Source: Ceratodon purpureus (lineage: Eukaryota > Streptophyta > Bryopsida > Pseudoditrichales > Ditrichaceae). From it: a stretch of 64,000 nucleotides of DNA. The stretch lies in contig CM026425.1 in NCBI GenBank assembly GCA_014871385.1, positions 2,871,561-2,935,560 of the forward strand, read 5' to 3'. Numbering within the stretch: the first letter of the stretch is position 1; each line of letters starts with the position of its first letter. Below, one piece after another: positions 1-15,878 of the stretch. A program made the translations under genes and the position numbers. Below the pieces are notes generated by a model, which was not told where the DNA came from, searched no databases, and saw nothing but the letters and a program-made list of their open reading frames with translations.

Positions 1-3000
1 GCCCACTCTTGAAAGAATTGAGTTGCCTATTATCAGACAGAAAACCATTGTAAATTTACATGCAAACATGGTTGGTTTCTATTGCACTGAGATATCAATT
101 TGAAATCAATGCTTTACATAGTTCAATGAATTTGTCTTACTAGTGCCAGTCTCTAAATCCAAACAAAAGATGGAGAATTAAGAGGTTCGAGCTTTCAGTA
201 GAGTTCACATTAATGAGAAATTAGGACTATTTCTGCTGCAGATTGCTTAAGATCATTCATATTACATAATGATGGGCGGCAAAGTCTCGTTGACTTACTT
301 GATCCCGAAGTCCAGGAGGATCACCAGCCGAAGTTTCACGCAGTGCTGACTTGCCATCATCCCTAATCCCAGGACCGCGGCTAGATGTAAGCTGCTCATA
401 AACACAACACGATGTTAAAAAGAATTACCCATATTCTAAACTGTACAACAATGGACTCGCTAGATTAACTGTAACCTTCTCATTATAGTGGAACCAGGAG
501 CATAGATCCTGACTATTAGATCGCAATGCAGGGACAATTCGTACCTTTTTCTCTTTCGACAACCTGCCTTTATCATCTTTGTTTGGTGTACCCTTGGCAA
601 TTTCCACCAACTGCTGCAATGACTCGGGAGACCCTGGTCGTGCAGCTAACTGGAAACCCAAATATTCACATAAGAATTCCAACAAACTCCTAAATTGGAA
701 CTGCGCTTCTCAACGTATCAGGATTAACATCCCAGAGAACCCTACACATCAGTCCAAAAAAAATACGACTAAAGCTTACCTTGCCAAGAGCGTCAATCAC
801 ATTATAGAATTCTGTGCTGCTGACACCTGCCTCTTCTATGACACACGTCTTCACAAGGTACGCAGCAAAATCAACAGCATCCTCTGCACAACCCAGTTGC
901 ACACTGTCAATTTGGGATATTTCAAAAGTATTCAACCTCAAACAACGAACACCAAGATGCTCATTTTGTTCAAAACGTTGAAACACTTAGCTGAACACCA
1001 AATAAAAAAGATGAGCTATGCAATCAAGTTGAAATAAATACGATTAACACTTGAAAGCCAACAGGACTGGAATGGAAAACAGTATACAAGATTTACAAGT
1101 GTGTTTAACAAGATTATAGGAGCATACTGTTACGGCCTCCATCGATCCACTTTGTGAGGTGCAAGTTGTAGTCCGTCAGATTTATTAGCTCAGATCTGAT
1201 GAGACCAACAGTAATTTCCCGGTTGAACTTACGATCCTCATCAGAGTAAACAACCTGAAAAGAAGAGAATGTTATAGGTCATAAACTGACTCGCAAAAGT
1301 TCCTGTTGATATGTCTGAATTTCAATATCAATAATTGCAGGTAAAAATTAGTTGTAATTGTACACAGGGAAGAATATTCTCGATTACCCAGCTAGTCAAT
1401 TCCTTGACCACCCTCTTGCACACATCTCGAATGGATTCCAATATGCCGGTATGAACAAGCACATGGACTTGGCTGGTTGTGTTTTCGTACAATCGCTTGA
1501 AAACCTGAATTGACGAGAAAGTTATCAAGGAATTAATAAGATCTATCCAGAACTGCTAATATCTCAAACAAACTCATGCATAAAATGGCATACGCTAGTC
1601 AAAAGAAGATTCGAAACTCATCATGGCTCTATTCGCAACTAACCTTCTGAGCTATTGCTAGCGCTGCCTCATCCCTACTCACGCATTGCATTATGATTTC
1701 AGGAATCTCATTCATCGCAATCTGCAAAAGACACAACCAACGAATGGCAAATGAGATATAAAAGTAAGACATAACTGTCGAAAACAATAGTCTAATCTCA
1801 ATTCAAATAAGCCTTTAGAACTTTTCAACAAAAGGAAAATAAATAAATCTAAGCTTTCAAATCTTACCCGCACTTCATCATCAAGCGAAACTTGAGAGCT
1901 AAACGGAGATATCCGAGAGAGTGCAAGATCCAACTGAAAAATCCACCACAGTAATTAGGATCTCAACCAAGATTTTTACATGCAACATGCATGCTCTCCA
2001 CTGCTGTAATCTCTTCTAGCAACCAAACAGGAACCCTTCAATCCAGTAAACAGCCATCCATTCTAAGTCTAATTTAGTGGGATCCATTGCAGTCTCGACA
2101 CACTCATGCTAATTCGCAATGGTACTGCTGTGAACCTTCTCCATTGCACATACTCCCAAAATCCCATCTAGTTCCTTGGTCTAGAATTTTTCAAAAGATT
2201 ACAAAGCCACATACTAACCACGTCGCTAAGAATAATAAAATACATCACTCTACGTGCGACTTCCGTCCACAAGAATCGATTCAGCCCTTACCTTCTGCAC
2301 CGCTAAGCTGTACTTTTCCAAACCTTCTCCAGTAGTTAGAGATGGGTCATGCACTGTAGATCCGACGTGTTCAGCCGGCAACGGCGGGGTGGAAGATTGT
2401 GTACTCCCCAGCATACCCTGCAATTATCTTGCCAAGATGAGAAAAGGAGAAATGCAATACCAAAAAATGCAGACTGCATTGAAAACTCACTGTAATACGT
2501 TCCACGTAATCTGCTTCACTGGTAGTTGAAAGATTTAACATTCTACCTTCAAAGCATTTGTGACCTCTACCGCATTGGATTCTGGAGGTGGAGTTGAAGC
2601 ATTGGGATATGTGGGAAACAAGAGGTTAGCCTCCTGAGATAGCCGAGACTGCCCATCTCCTCCACCAACAGCCGCTGAGTTGAAACTGCAATACAAAAGA
2701 ACTCTCAGAAACCCAATGCCACTGTCGCATCCATGCAATTGTAGACTTCGGAAACAAGTCAGAAAGTGTTGCAAGGACAAATAGATGTAAAGAATCAAAC
2801 CTCAATGGACTTGATTCCCTGATGTCAAGCTCATCAGATGATATATCTGAAACTTGAGACGCTCCTCCAGGTATCAATGAAGATTGATTTCCAACTAATG
2901 AGAGAGTGGATGCACCAGACTCACGACTCGGAACAGCATAAACACCACCTCTCGCAGTAAGACTTGTAACAGCAGTAGGGCCTGCACTTGTTGCAGGAGT

Positions 3001-6000
3001 ACTACTCGGTTGATTTTGCCAAGGAAGTCGAGCGAAATCCTGCCAACGAGCAAGTCATCATTGGTATAACAAACGCCGACATTAGAACACTTTAAGATCT
3101 TTAAACTATAGCAGAATACCAAGGCTAGATAATGATGAGAACAAAGTTGGTAAACATATTTAATGATTGACTCTCGAAAAACAGCTTCATCATGTCTTGA
3201 ACATTCTTAAGGGATTCAAAGACACCATGGTTCACATGTCTCATGAAATAACTTGAGTCTTAGTTGATAATTCATCATAATAAACTACAGCCAGTTAGAA
3301 TTTAAGGACATGAGCAAGAAGCAATTAGAAACCGCTGCTGTAAAATGTATTAGAAAAGCTATTCAAGCCAATTTGCATACCTCATACACGCGTGCTTGTG
3401 CGCTGGACAGTCGCCCTGGTCTTGGACGGAGGGCCTCAGGAAGAGGAGTAAGATTCTGATTTGTGTATACGTATTTGTCGTAGTAAGCTGAGCCTAAACG
3501 AATCCTATCAGTTCTTCGAACTGCCAAAACGGGTGCGATCACCTCTTCTAAATCCCGTTGTGCCTGTCAAGATTTCATACCCACGTCCTTCTTTAAGTGA
3601 AAACAAACTATAGTATAGATGACAAGAAGATAATTATAATAACCCACTAGTGCAGAGCAAAAAGTTTCAGCACCTCGTCTACTTAACTTTAAAATCGATT
3701 GCCCAGATCCAAGGGATGAGTACTATACCTTCTCGGTCGCAGCTTTCTCAATGACGGCACATCCCAAGTCTAAATTATCATTCGTGACTAAATTCACAGC
3801 TTGCTCCAACACATCTTGAGAGATAGCCGTCTGCATTAAACTTCTGAGATAATTTGCCATGGCAACCCTCAAGGGCTCCTGTCAGGGAAACAAGTAACTG
3901 CAGTGAGCAACAAATGCTATGTCTAATAGGAAAAACCACAGGTACAAAAGATTGACTTTTAGATCAAACCAACTGTTTGATGTCGAGTACAACTTCTAAA
4001 GAAGCATCTTTCTAATCAGAACTCCATTTCCCAATCTACAGATGTTACGAAGAGTGTAAAGAAAGCTCTTGTGCTATACCTTGCAAGTAACATGAGCCAA
4101 ACTTCCCGCTAGACTGGCCACCATTAAATTGGCTGCCTGATTTGTGCGACTCTCATCTGCTTCCATTGCATAGTCCTACAAACAGGAAACATAAAACCCC
4201 AAAGACAAAATATAAGTTAACCAGAGAATACTACCCCATGCCCACTGATGAAATGCTAACCACTACTAGCTCATCAACTTTAATGAATGAAAATCAACCG
4301 ACAACCCAATGATACGGGAAGAAAGAAAGCAAAATAAAATGTGTTTATCACTCAGGAGAAGAATGCCTTATTCACAATATTAGTTTAAAAAGAAGTATGT
4401 TCTTAAGACTCATAAGAATATAGAGTAACCAATTCAATTGTCCAGATGAAGATATATGAAAACACACCTTGACCACAAGTTCCCGAGTTGTCATGCAAGC
4501 AATCGTTACGCTTCGATCCACAACCGGAGAAATAATTTCTCTAATCGCACGCTCCATCGCCAGAGGCACAAATCTACGAACAAAAACATGCTCCAAGGTT
4601 CAATATCTGGAAAAAGGGATCACAGTAGTACACAACCGATCTAGCATAATTGAAAATTCACTAAATTATTACTACTTCATCCACAATTCTCTACAAAATA
4701 CAGCCCTCGTCTATTTAACTAAGGAGACTCTCAACATTTTCAGCAAACATTTGATGTAAATGAGAAAGAAAAAAATGAAAAATTCACGCTAAGATTAATA
4801 TATTCAATGCATTATCGAATATACCTTGCGAGCTGCAGCTGTTGGCTAAGCCCAGCTAACTTTGGATTCAAGACCACATATGATGTCAAATCAGGGATCG
4901 CCATTGAGACCTGCCCAGATAGAAATTGTATCAGCCACAGTAACCACTAATATTTCAATAATTAAGATATCAAATCGCAAGTCACCACGACAATGTACCT
5001 GGCTAGATGAGAACGATGGCTGGGATTGTAAGGAAGTCGATGACACTTGGCCATTCTGCGTTCGCTCCAGTAAAAGCGATGGTCTTTCTTCCTCATTCAA
5101 CTGCAAACAACGCATACACATGATTAATTAATTGAGAGATGAACTTCTACATCACTTTCATAGGAATGCTCAAGACAAGAGAATCTGGCACATTCAAAAA
5201 AGGGTAAAGAAGCTAAACTTTCCACTCTGACAAAAAGAATGAACACGAAGGTACAGAGTGTGCTCAACACTCTAAATAAACCAGGATCGGGGATAAAAGC
5301 ACAAATGCACGCCTAAATACAATGTTCTTTAAATGGGTTTCAAAAGGGAATGATATAAACAAAAGACAATCGAAGGAACTGTGGTTGAAACAAAGTGCAA
5401 TATAAATGTAAGACTAAATTCATACGCTTGTCCAACAAACCTGTGCAATTCCTGATGGAGACAAAGCTGTTGCAGACTGGGTGACAATTGGAAGTTCAGT
5501 AGGTATATCCAACTGTTGCGGCAGAGATGGAATAGGCACAGATTGAGCAGAATCGTTTGCCGACGGAGCTGGTAAGGGTGATTGAGAGAACACGGGATCC
5601 CTGTTGGAGAAATCAGGATTGCCCTCAAGTTCACGCTCCAGGCCCTCAAGAAGCTTGGACGGCTTTACTTCCTTCATATCCACGTTTAAATTCTTGAAAA
5701 GAACCTGCAAAGATCAGGAAACTTACGTTACTTAGTTCTGTTCAAGGACGCATCAACAGAGATAGATACAACGATTTACCAAAGAAACGGTCTAACCATC
5801 TGTTAGAGTCTGATCAGACTCGACACACGTCAACCAGAGTCAGATTCCATACAACAGGTCCACGATGGGAACTCACCTCAATATCAAACTTAAGGTTCAT
5901 CTTCAGATTAGGTAAGTTGTATATCTCCACCAGTAAACTAAGGATTCCCATAGTCCATGGATTTGGAGGCTGGTAAGCCAGACTCTGGTTGCAGGGCTCC

Positions 6001-9000
6001 AACACCTAAGAATAAAACCATGACAAGTGCAAGCTGATTAGGTTAAGTACAACACATGAGGACTATGTAGCTCCCAAATTTCCCGATTGAACTTTTCACA
6101 TAATTATGTTTCTTGGGAAATTGAAGGTGGATGTTGGGCAACACTTCGATACTCAAAAAGCTAAGTCGACTTTTAGGAAAACATTAATTCGGATCCAGGA
6201 AATCACAGATGACTATCACTTTAATAATTTATGTTTAAGACTCCATAGAAGTTCTGCTTCATTGTTTATCACTAAAATCCCAAACAGGAAATCAATAATA
6301 TACCTTGGATGTAAATGGAATTATGGCAATCATGAGTCCTTTCTGATATGCCTGCACATGCAAAAAATACAAATAGGAGGCTGAAATTAAACATCCAAGC
6401 CACATAATATAACTAACCACGAATATGAGTGATATATTGCAACTGTATCTCCTACGGCTGGAGCACATCGTGAACCTTAAATTCCCAAAAAAAAAGTTAA
6501 CACCAACATTACCCTGATAATAAGAGACTTTGGATCAATTTCACGCGCTCTCAATGCCTGATTCCGTCTGATGGTTAACTTGCCAAGCCAGCTTCCTAGA
6601 TTCTTCAAGAGTGACCTTTCCTCCGAGTGAGTCTTGATCAAGTTTGAGCCCAACAACACCTGGTACACAAATGTCCAATAGTCGAGACAACTCTAGATAA
6701 GGAGACATAGTATACTCAAATTCCACAGGAGGAAACGTAATTAAACAAAGAGTCTCAACACCTGGTACAAAACCAAACAAAACAAATCAAACAAAAACTA
6801 TGAATTTTATCCGAACTTTACCTTGCAATTTTCGTAAGTCGTCTTGAGAACTTCCTTATGCAACTCCTTCGAATTCATCTTGTCTAAAAATTTGATATAT
6901 GTGTCATGATTGTTGGGTTCGATACTTGCTCTGTTTGAAATATCACAATCATGCACACAAATAAGGCCAAAGCACGCGCTTCATAGCTCAGAAGAATGTC
7001 AAAACTTGTAGCTAAGACCAAGCCTGAATAAATTATTTTGTAAATTCATTGCCTACACCAGTTCACAGACATCACACAATGCAATCGCGAGAATGAAAAA
7101 GAAATTGTATGTATTTACCGTTTCATCACAATGTATTGGGCGAACCATGGACAATAGTCCTCTTTCAAGACCTCAACACACTCCTTTGCTTTAGCTTCCA
7201 GATTCGTCCAAGATATATTGTTGATTATAAATGCTACTTTATCTTGTATCTCTGAGCTTGGTGCCTGAGAGGAGCAGAGTCAAAAAAACAACTGTGAGAG
7301 AGCAGGCTCAAGAAGACGCTCACTAAAAAGTCATAACAAACACATTATCATTAACTGACTTGTAGCTTCTAAACGTGCAGTAAAAATGTCAAGACATGTA
7401 TCAAAACCAAAATACCTCAATAGGTTTGTCCCGCTTGCCGGCAGCAGCAACGAGAGTCTCTATGTTCAAAGCGTGTCCAAACCCAGAAATAGCTGTACGC
7501 AATGAGCCTAGAAAAAAGAAAAGAGGACCACTTGATGAGAATGATGATAATCGCACAACTCACAACTACTGAGAGAAGTAGGGACAAGGTAACTTACGAA
7601 CAAAGAGATACAGTACTGCAGGATCGTCGCTATACGAGGAAAAAAACCAAATAACCCAGGCAGCTATTACAAAAGGACGAATAGCAATACTACGAGAGAC
7701 CAAGTGTATTTGCTACGTGCTCAGAATAGTTTGAAGTACTATTCAAATACTACCCAAACTATTCGGAAAGTTTGCTGATGTGGTTGTGAACCAACCTGAT
7801 GCGCTGCCGGCAGAACTCGGTCGAGGGGACGCTTGAATTGTTGTAGAAACTGTCTGACCATTTGCAGCTGCTGAAAATGGAAAGTAAGGAGCAGCTGTGG
7901 AAAGACTACTCGTGTCCGTGCTTGAAAACTGTAAATCAGTTGTTCGACTGGCTTGTGAGTGTACAGTAGAAGCACTCTGCTTCAGTTGTGCCTCAGACCT
8001 AGACGCAATATTTACATCATCAGGTCGCTCCTCAGATGAAGAATATTCAGAGAGCGGGTATTGTGGAGCTGTTACCGATGGAGCACGGGGTATTGATTGA
8101 AAGAGTGACTGAGAATTAGTCCGCAATCCTGACTGTGCTGATAACAAAGAGTCCAGAGCTGATTGTGAAGCTGATTGAGAGTTGATTTGTGGCTGTTGCA
8201 CATCAACTGTTGAGGAGAAGGTGCCAGAAGTCATCGCAATCAAGCCCTCGAGTCCCTGAGTAGGAAAGTGAAGAACCATTAGCATCAACAAGGACGTTCA
8301 GCGGACTGGGCAGTTAAGAACAAGATAGTAGTCACATATTCTAATAGAAAGAAACATGCACTTCATATAAGAACAAAACCATAATACAATAAACGATTGG
8401 TTAGGTTGCCGATGACTCAGGAAAACGGTCCTTCGCAATAAGTATTGCATAATATAACAAACAATACCACCTCTTATATCCAACCTGTAATGTTACCTCA
8501 CAGAATTCGAAGTACAATTCATTACCCACCTGTCCTGATGGATATCGCAACTGAGAGCTTGAAAACCTATTACCAGCTGGATCAACAGCAGCAAAAGCCG
8601 AATTGTAAATTTCATCCTGAGAGTCTTGTAAAACGCTCGTTGGAGCATTTACAATCGACGGAAGCCCTACTACAGAAGGATCATTAGAATCCCCAATAAC
8701 TGCAGCTGGATCTGCTGTATGGCTTGCTTTAACTATGTTCATAACAAAGTCCACAATTTCATCATGGGCCTCGTGGATATGAGGAACTTGAAGAATATGA
8801 TAGCAAAACTCAGGCCACTCTTCTAGTCGTTCTCTAAACGAATTCAACGCCTGAATAGCAAACGAAAACATCTGGAAGCATAAACGACACCCAAGGAATT
8901 AGTCCATATTATAAATCTTGTAATGTAGTAATCAACTGACCAATGTCAGTAATTCAAGATTCTACAGCAAGAGAGAAACATGCAGACACAAGCGCACCAT

Positions 9001-12000
9001 CAGCTGAAAATATCAACCAATAACTGGTGTCAGGAAGTTTAAAGTTCAAGTCAAGAGTAACTACCATACACATAAAGGATGATTACAAAGCTCACTGGGG
9101 ACTCAAAAAAAGTAAATAGACTATTGAAAATCCTTACAAAGCACAGAACCGGATCACAAAATAATGAGTACCTTTGACCCAACTGGATTACTGAGAGCCC
9201 TCAAAATGCAAGACAAAGCTGTATCAAGTGTACTGGTCGAAATAAGACGGTGCTTGATCAAGGATCCTGTCACAAAGAAGTCAACTCCTTAATTATTCAG
9301 TGATAAGGTATCAGAATAGCATCTGTGTCATTTTAGACTAATCTAGAACATTTTATTCGTACTCGTGAAAACTTACCAAAAAGAACTGCCGTGACAACCA
9401 ACGCTTTATCTGGATATTGATTCAAATGTGGAAGTTCATCAAACAGGCAAGATATCATTCGTGAAAAAATAGCCTTCTCCCGCCTGAAAAGCCACACATA
9501 CAATGTCCAAATCCCACGAGTATTAGAGTTTCTCATCTATTCTTGACTCTGAAATGCACAACACCAAAAAAATAGAAGCACAACCTATACATGTTAAAAC
9601 TAAGAAGGATGAGGACCACAACAGAGGTTGCAATGGTAAAATTCTTACGAGTTTGCAGGGGATTGATTGAACTGCTGCAGCATGTTGACCACAGTTTGCA
9701 CTGGAACCTCTCCACGATAAACTCGTTCAAAGTACAGGTTTGCCGCTTTATCAACATCAATCTCCTTAAACTCTTGCAATGATGGTTCAATGGGTGTCAC
9801 GTTTGAGTCCAATGAATTAGCTGCCTCACTTCCTCTTGCCCTGGCAATATTATTCACGAGAATCCCGGAAGATAGGAGGCCAGAGGCGGCATACAGAACC
9901 TGACAGAAACAAAAGCCATACAGTGAACAACTATCTAACTCGAAAAGAAAATGAAAAAAATAGTAATTAAAAAACGATAGAAAAAGTAGTCCTGAATATG
10001 TAACCACCAAATCAGAATCATCACTACATAGTAGAACCATATCTCTTCAAGCATATCCTTCAAAGAGAGGAAATATGTGTAACAACACCAAATTTGGCAT
10101 TGAAAGCATCCATAATTGACCAAGCGTACGAGATAGTCACGGTTAAAAATTCAAGATAGAGCCACAAAGGTCCCAGATTGTCAAAGTACATCAAATCATG
10201 TAAAAACCTCGAGTACTACGATACACATCACGTAACATGTATATCAAGTTACTGCCATAAATAGTAAACTCAAACACTTCCTTTACGGGCAAGACACAAT
10301 TTGAACACCGCAAAAGAAAACTCATCTAGCAAGCTCACCTTCAATATAGCAGCAGAAATGTCAAACTGCTGGTCTTCAGAATGGTCCATGGATACATCCA
10401 TTTCGTCCAACGTAAAATGCCTTTCTTCTGTGAGACTCAGGCAAACCTGACAAAACCAAACACTTCATGATTAGGAGCATAACTTCGAGGTAGAAAAAAC
10501 CTTCACGAAATCGCACTCTAAAGTTTAAATTCAAAGAAAATGTCATAAACACAGTGAGCCCTCAAAAAAAGCCCAATTAATATTCAAAATGCCGCAATAA
10601 CAAGATAATATAGCTGATAACGCATACATTGATACGCAGCTTCAAACCATCTAAATTAATAGCACGGTCACTACAAACCAGACTCACAAACGAAAGCTAC
10701 AATTATAAGAGAATAAGATGAGAGGAAAGGCAACACACCGAAGCAAAAGAGTCACGATGGATAGATATTTCCTCCTCGAGCCACTTCTCTAAGTTCAATG
10801 AACCTTTTCTCGAGGCAAAAATGGCAAACTTCAGCGCAACTTTCGAAGGCATGCTGTTCAATACTGTATGTAAAACCTGCATGTCACCATGTTACGAACA
10901 TTTTCAATTTAAAAAAGGTTACTAAAACACATCCTCAAGATAGAAGCAGAAACCAAAACTTTAAGCATAAATAACTGTCGTACGTCAAGGTAACGATTCC
11001 TCAGAGATGTAAAAGAACAACCCACATTACACCCACAGCATGGAGTTCAACGTATATGCACTGACAGGACCTAATTGAGCTTAAACTTGCTATTGTAGAA
11101 CCAAAGGAAAACTTCCATATGAACATGCTTGAAGAATATTCACATTTTAAGTTATTACCTTCAAGCCTCGGCAGACCTGGAGGACCTGTCCATACGCGGA
11201 GCGGTCGTTTGAAGAGAGTAAATTGACCATTTCCATTTTCAGCATTTCTGCGTTCAGAGACCATAGCTTGCTCCACAAAGGCGCAATAGCCTCCTCCTCA
11301 GTAGTGAATTGAACTTGTGAAAACCGTGGTCTCAGTACCAAGGACAGCATTTCCTCCTGAAAGCTTCCTTGTGTTCCCTGCATAGAAAACCAACCGTACT
11401 GATCAGAGTAAAGCCCCTGATGATGCTAAAGAGAAATGCCTGCACAAACAACAAGCAATAAAAAGACTACAGAATTTCTCAAACAGGACAAGACTGGCTT
11501 ACCTTCAAAGATACAATAATGTTGACCTGCACAAGACCCAAAGCCAAAAGCTCTGGACAGTGATTGCGTGGAAATTCCAAAATCTCTCGAACCTGATCAA
11601 TATGCCCCACCTCTGCAAGGCGACATAATATTTCGAGCAGGTCTAAAGAGAACCAAGCATGGTTGGGTGATTTCAAATTTCCCTCTTCAGTCTCCATCTG
11701 TCATCCCAACCCGTCCAATCACTAAGAACTTGGGCAAAGAAAATATAACAAACTATGACCTGATCACTAAAAATATTTCCACCCTGAACTCCTACAAAAA
11801 ATCGCTGTAACGCAAAGGTCCTTACGCAAATTGCTATTCAACAGCAGCGAGCATTTACACAGCTTTGAGCACTAATTTCCAACTCCGTCCAGAGCTCTAA
11901 TCTCGACAAAGTTCTATAAATATTCGCAAACTAGACTATGAAAACGACGGCGTATGTCGTTATCTCGTATCTAAGATGCTACTGCCATATTCAGAGATGA

Positions 12001-14477
12001 CAATCAACAAAACCATATTGTTATGAATGAACCATACCAGTTTCCGCGTCGAATGAGCAAAACTGAACACCTCTGGAGCCGCTGAAATGGCGTGCCTCAA
12101 GAAAGATAATTGACCCTCATCATTCTTCCACACATGGCTACAGATAGCGTCAATAGGAAAGGGATCCTGTTGACAAAATCGCAAGAGAATAAAATTTTAC
12201 ATCAAGTGCAGAATTTGGTTTATGTGGGCCAAGATGAAGAAGATTCAAGGAAAGAGGATGCGCCATATCCAATAAACTAGATCAAACAGAAAACTCACCT
12301 CACAACCCAGTTTGTACATCGTCATGAAGAGGGTAAAAGCATTCTCATCAGGAAGAAAGAACCCTTCATAGTCCAAACTTGAAACTATCAAACTCCAGTT
12401 CAAACTCGGGTTCTGATACACAGATAACGTTGTCACATTCAATACCAAATAAACGACATCGCACGGTTTGCTGCAAAGATGGTATCTAGGTCATTTAGAC
12501 ATAATAGAAAAACTAACAGGATATGCGTCAATGACCAGATATGAATTACGAAGCAAAGAGAGTATGACATATAAACGTGACATCACTATCAGAGGAAAGT
12601 ATAAGCAACTATCCCACATTATAAGGAGGCAAAAACAAAGGGAAACTCACCAATTGATTAATAGCACCTAACAGGATGTCCACGTGCCAACTGGATAACT
12701 TTGAAGTAATCGCCTCTCCGTTGCAAAGGGTATTATAGAATGGCCCATGAATGTTTTGAACCTCCTCCAAACCTTTCGCTGTTCGAGCTACTGTACCCAA
12801 TATCCGTGCAACGTCTCCTTCTAAAAGTGGGCCCCCTTGTGACAGGATCTCTTTGCAATGTTCAACACTATGTGTGCAGTCGAATCCAAGCTCCTCCAGT
12901 AAGCTAACCACGTCAGTTGCATGCTCCATGTCCATCAATATGGTATCCGATAGCAATGACTCAGATATCGTGACATAATCGAACTCTCTGCAAATAAAAC
13001 TTTACGTCAGCACAATCGAGCCAAAATCCATGTAACTAGATGGAGCATGACTATAGTAGTGATGATGGACCATGCATGAGCGAGCTGTTATGCACATACT
13101 CAACAACACAAAGATGCTGATTCAGCTAGAGCGAGTTGCTGGTCAGGAACAGTTTTTTCTTATTTTTTTTAAAGATGGAATTCTAAAATCAATAACCTTG
13201 CAGCAGGAATCGTTTAGCACATTAATCATACCTTAAAGTGTTTACCTCCTTATTGACATCCTTGAAAAAGGGAATCATGGTTAAGGAATCGACTGCAAAT
13301 GGTTGCAAAGCAGGCAAGGACCTCAAAAAGGAAGACCGAAGTTTCAAGAGGGCTTCACTTGAATACAAACCCCATAAAATCCTTTCAACCAAATCTTCTG
13401 AGAGATCTGGAACTGGATCCTCACACAGCTCCTTGACCTTAGTCTCAAAAAAGGCTAGTCCTGTAAAATCGAATGAAATGTGTCAGACATAAACAGAAAG
13501 TCCTGGCTGCTAAGGATAGACAAGACTCTAATTCATTACCTAAGACCACACAAAAACTATTCTAAGTCTGGAACTTCTCAGGAAGCAGGTATCAAAGTTA
13601 CGCCCTTCATATAATATATCCAATTTAGATTAATCGTAATTAATTTGACTGTCGGCTATCGTGATTTGAAAAGCACACCACCGCCTAAATGCGCTACCGT
13701 TTATAACCCTCATCAAATACAACGACACAGGAGGTCACTTCCTGCCATTACAAAAGAAAGTCCAGCGCTCGTCCTACAATCCTCACTCTACTAACGCTCA
13801 CCTTGCTGGCGTTGACTGTAATCTTCAGCGTCTGCAAGAGCAAGACCAAGAGCAATTTGCTCTGGTAAAGACAGCTTCAGCGCTCTGCAAAGATTAGCTA
13901 GAAACTCTTCACTAACGGATGGTAGAAACCGCAATGCTTCGCATAAAATAGTCCCGAGATTGGGCTGGTGGATTAGATTCCGAATAACCAGTGTCAACAA
14001 GTCGAATTTCACTTGCAAATTTTGATCATTTTCTGCCAAATTGACTTGCTCCAGGCAATTTCGTAACAGAATAATACTTCCATCGGGTCCATCGCTACTC
14101 AACTGCAAAACCCGTTGTCATTGCGATGCAAATTAGCCAGGGCCTTCACAGATACAATAGCGAACAAGAGCAACTCGAAGAACATTTGCTAATTTCACAT
14201 CATTGACGGATTCCCAAAAGTAGCAACAAATTTCAAAGCACGGACAGAAACGACGACACATCCTTCATGATATGGGTTTGAAACACAAATAGATGTATCA
14301 GATAGCAAAGTGGGTATTGATTCACAACGTTTATTTGCCTGCTCCCAAGAAGCAAACTTTCCATGAAAAGATAATTACCTCATAGAGCTCCTCCGCCACA
14401 GATTTGTAATTATCTTTGCTCAGATTAGAAACCTGTAAACCAATCTGAGCAGGAAGAGGTGATCCACACGGTAACAT
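1..14477 (-). CDS. NOT1: CCR4-NOT complex scaffold subunit NOT1, multi-exon, C-terminus outside window
   Basis: NOT1 is the large cytoplasmic scaffold that docks the CAF1/CCR4 deadenylases and other subunits for mRNA decay. About 25 exons can be read in order on the minus strand. The start is the ATG at 14475-14477: an in-frame stop lies upstream and a splice acceptor follows at 14486. Clear exons are 14379-14477, 13802-14102, 13246-13460, 12651-12987 and, near the left edge, 299-391. Order: N-terminal HEAT-like region (LSLPEQIALGLALADAED, exon 3); TTP-binding region at 8.4-10 kb (ANLYFERVYRGEVPVQ, EWPEFCYHILQVPH); a Ser/Gln-rich linker at 7.8-8.3 kb; CAF1-binding MIF4G at 5.4-7.5 kb (LLKNLGSWLGKLTIRRNQ, AYQPPNPWTMGIL, LEGNPDFSNRD); the DUF3819/CN9BD region at 3.4-5.1 kb (MVASLAGSLAHVTCK); then linker text such as ARPGSPESLQQLVEIAK at 0.6 kb. 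The C-terminal Not1 superfamily domain is not in the window. Exons look intact. Confidence 0.95.
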
Positions 14478-14874
14478 GGCTTTGACTGCCAAAACCACGC
14501 TGCTACTTGAGACGAAGACAGTGCCCTGCTCCTCTGTCTAGAAAAGCATCCACCTGTCGAACACTTCTATTCACCTGCATCCCCGAACCCTACACGTATC
14601 TGTTGGTTGCGTCTGCCCCAGTGGCCAGACAGAAGGTAACTCTATTCGCTGTGTTTGCTGCCCAACCGGAATATGAGCAGATGAACCTCAGAATACACGA
14701 TCAGATTCTCTGCTGTTCATCTTTCCGAACGAGTTATCTCGATTTAGACCGCTATTTTCCCTGGCCTCTTCAGCAGCTTCTCGCCCTTCGCATTTTCGAA
14801 CACAACGATACTGGCCTCATGCAAGGAAATTCTCCCAACTATTCCGTTTCCAAACTATCAGAGCAAGTCCCTGT

Positions 14875-14878
<4 letters not shown>

Positions 14879-14914
<36 letters not shown>
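14879..14914. repeat. (AC)n microsatellite
   Basis: About 18 uninterrupted AC dinucleotides, inside the predicted NOT1 leader intron. Confidence 0.95.
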
Positions 14915-14919
<5 letters not shown>

Positions 14920-15878
14920 TCAATCAGCACCAGCCACAGGTACAATTACCATGTTGCAAAGAGCATAAGTTCCTCTACCCTATCCCTATTCAAACGAAGA
15001 AATATGGGCAAAACGCAAGGTCCAGAGACCACTCAAATGATCACACACAAATTCAGGAACGTCACTCCAGAAGTACTAACTACCCACAACAACCGATAGC
15101 AAAAAAGGAAAAGTTCCAGAGTGAGACAACCACGAATTCATTGCAACAAAACGAGACACCTTTGTCACAAACATAGTACACCACTACAAAAGACAAACCA
15201 TCTCCTCACCACACTCTCGACTAAGAAGCAATGGCCTTCTCCACCACGCACAAACAGAGACCAACTAATCAACAAAACAGCTACCACTAGATTACTACCC
15301 TAAAACCAACACCAAAAAAAAAAGGAAAAAAAAAAGAATTCCTCCCTAACAACAATCGAGCTAACAATCTAACAAGCTCCTGAAACCACAGTAACCCCCA
15401 CCAACACACCCAAACCCAAAAACCAAAACCTCCATACCAAAAAAATCACAAAAAAACCAAAAATCCAAAAAACTCCAGAAACTGAAAACTCGACACGAAA
15501 AACACCAACCCAAGTGAAACCCAAACCTCCACTCCCAGACCACAACAAACAACAAGTGAAACCAGACTAGTAACTAGGATTCCAATCACGCGACCTCCCG
15601 CATTCAAAACTCCTGACCTCCTGAGTGAAAATTCCGGACCCAACCCTAGAATCCAAAAAGCCAGGGAGTGTGAGGCTCGTTTCCTGGATTCCGAGCACAG
15701 AAGCGACACCGGACAGAACGAGGGGAGCTTGGGCTCACCTGAAGTGGAAGGAGCTGCACACCGAAGGCGCTATGGAAGCATGGAGGTGAAAGTGCGGATT
15801 GGTGTGCAGAGGGCGAGCTGGTCGATGAGTGGAATGGCGCAAGAGCAACACAAACACAACACAAGTGAAAGAAACTCG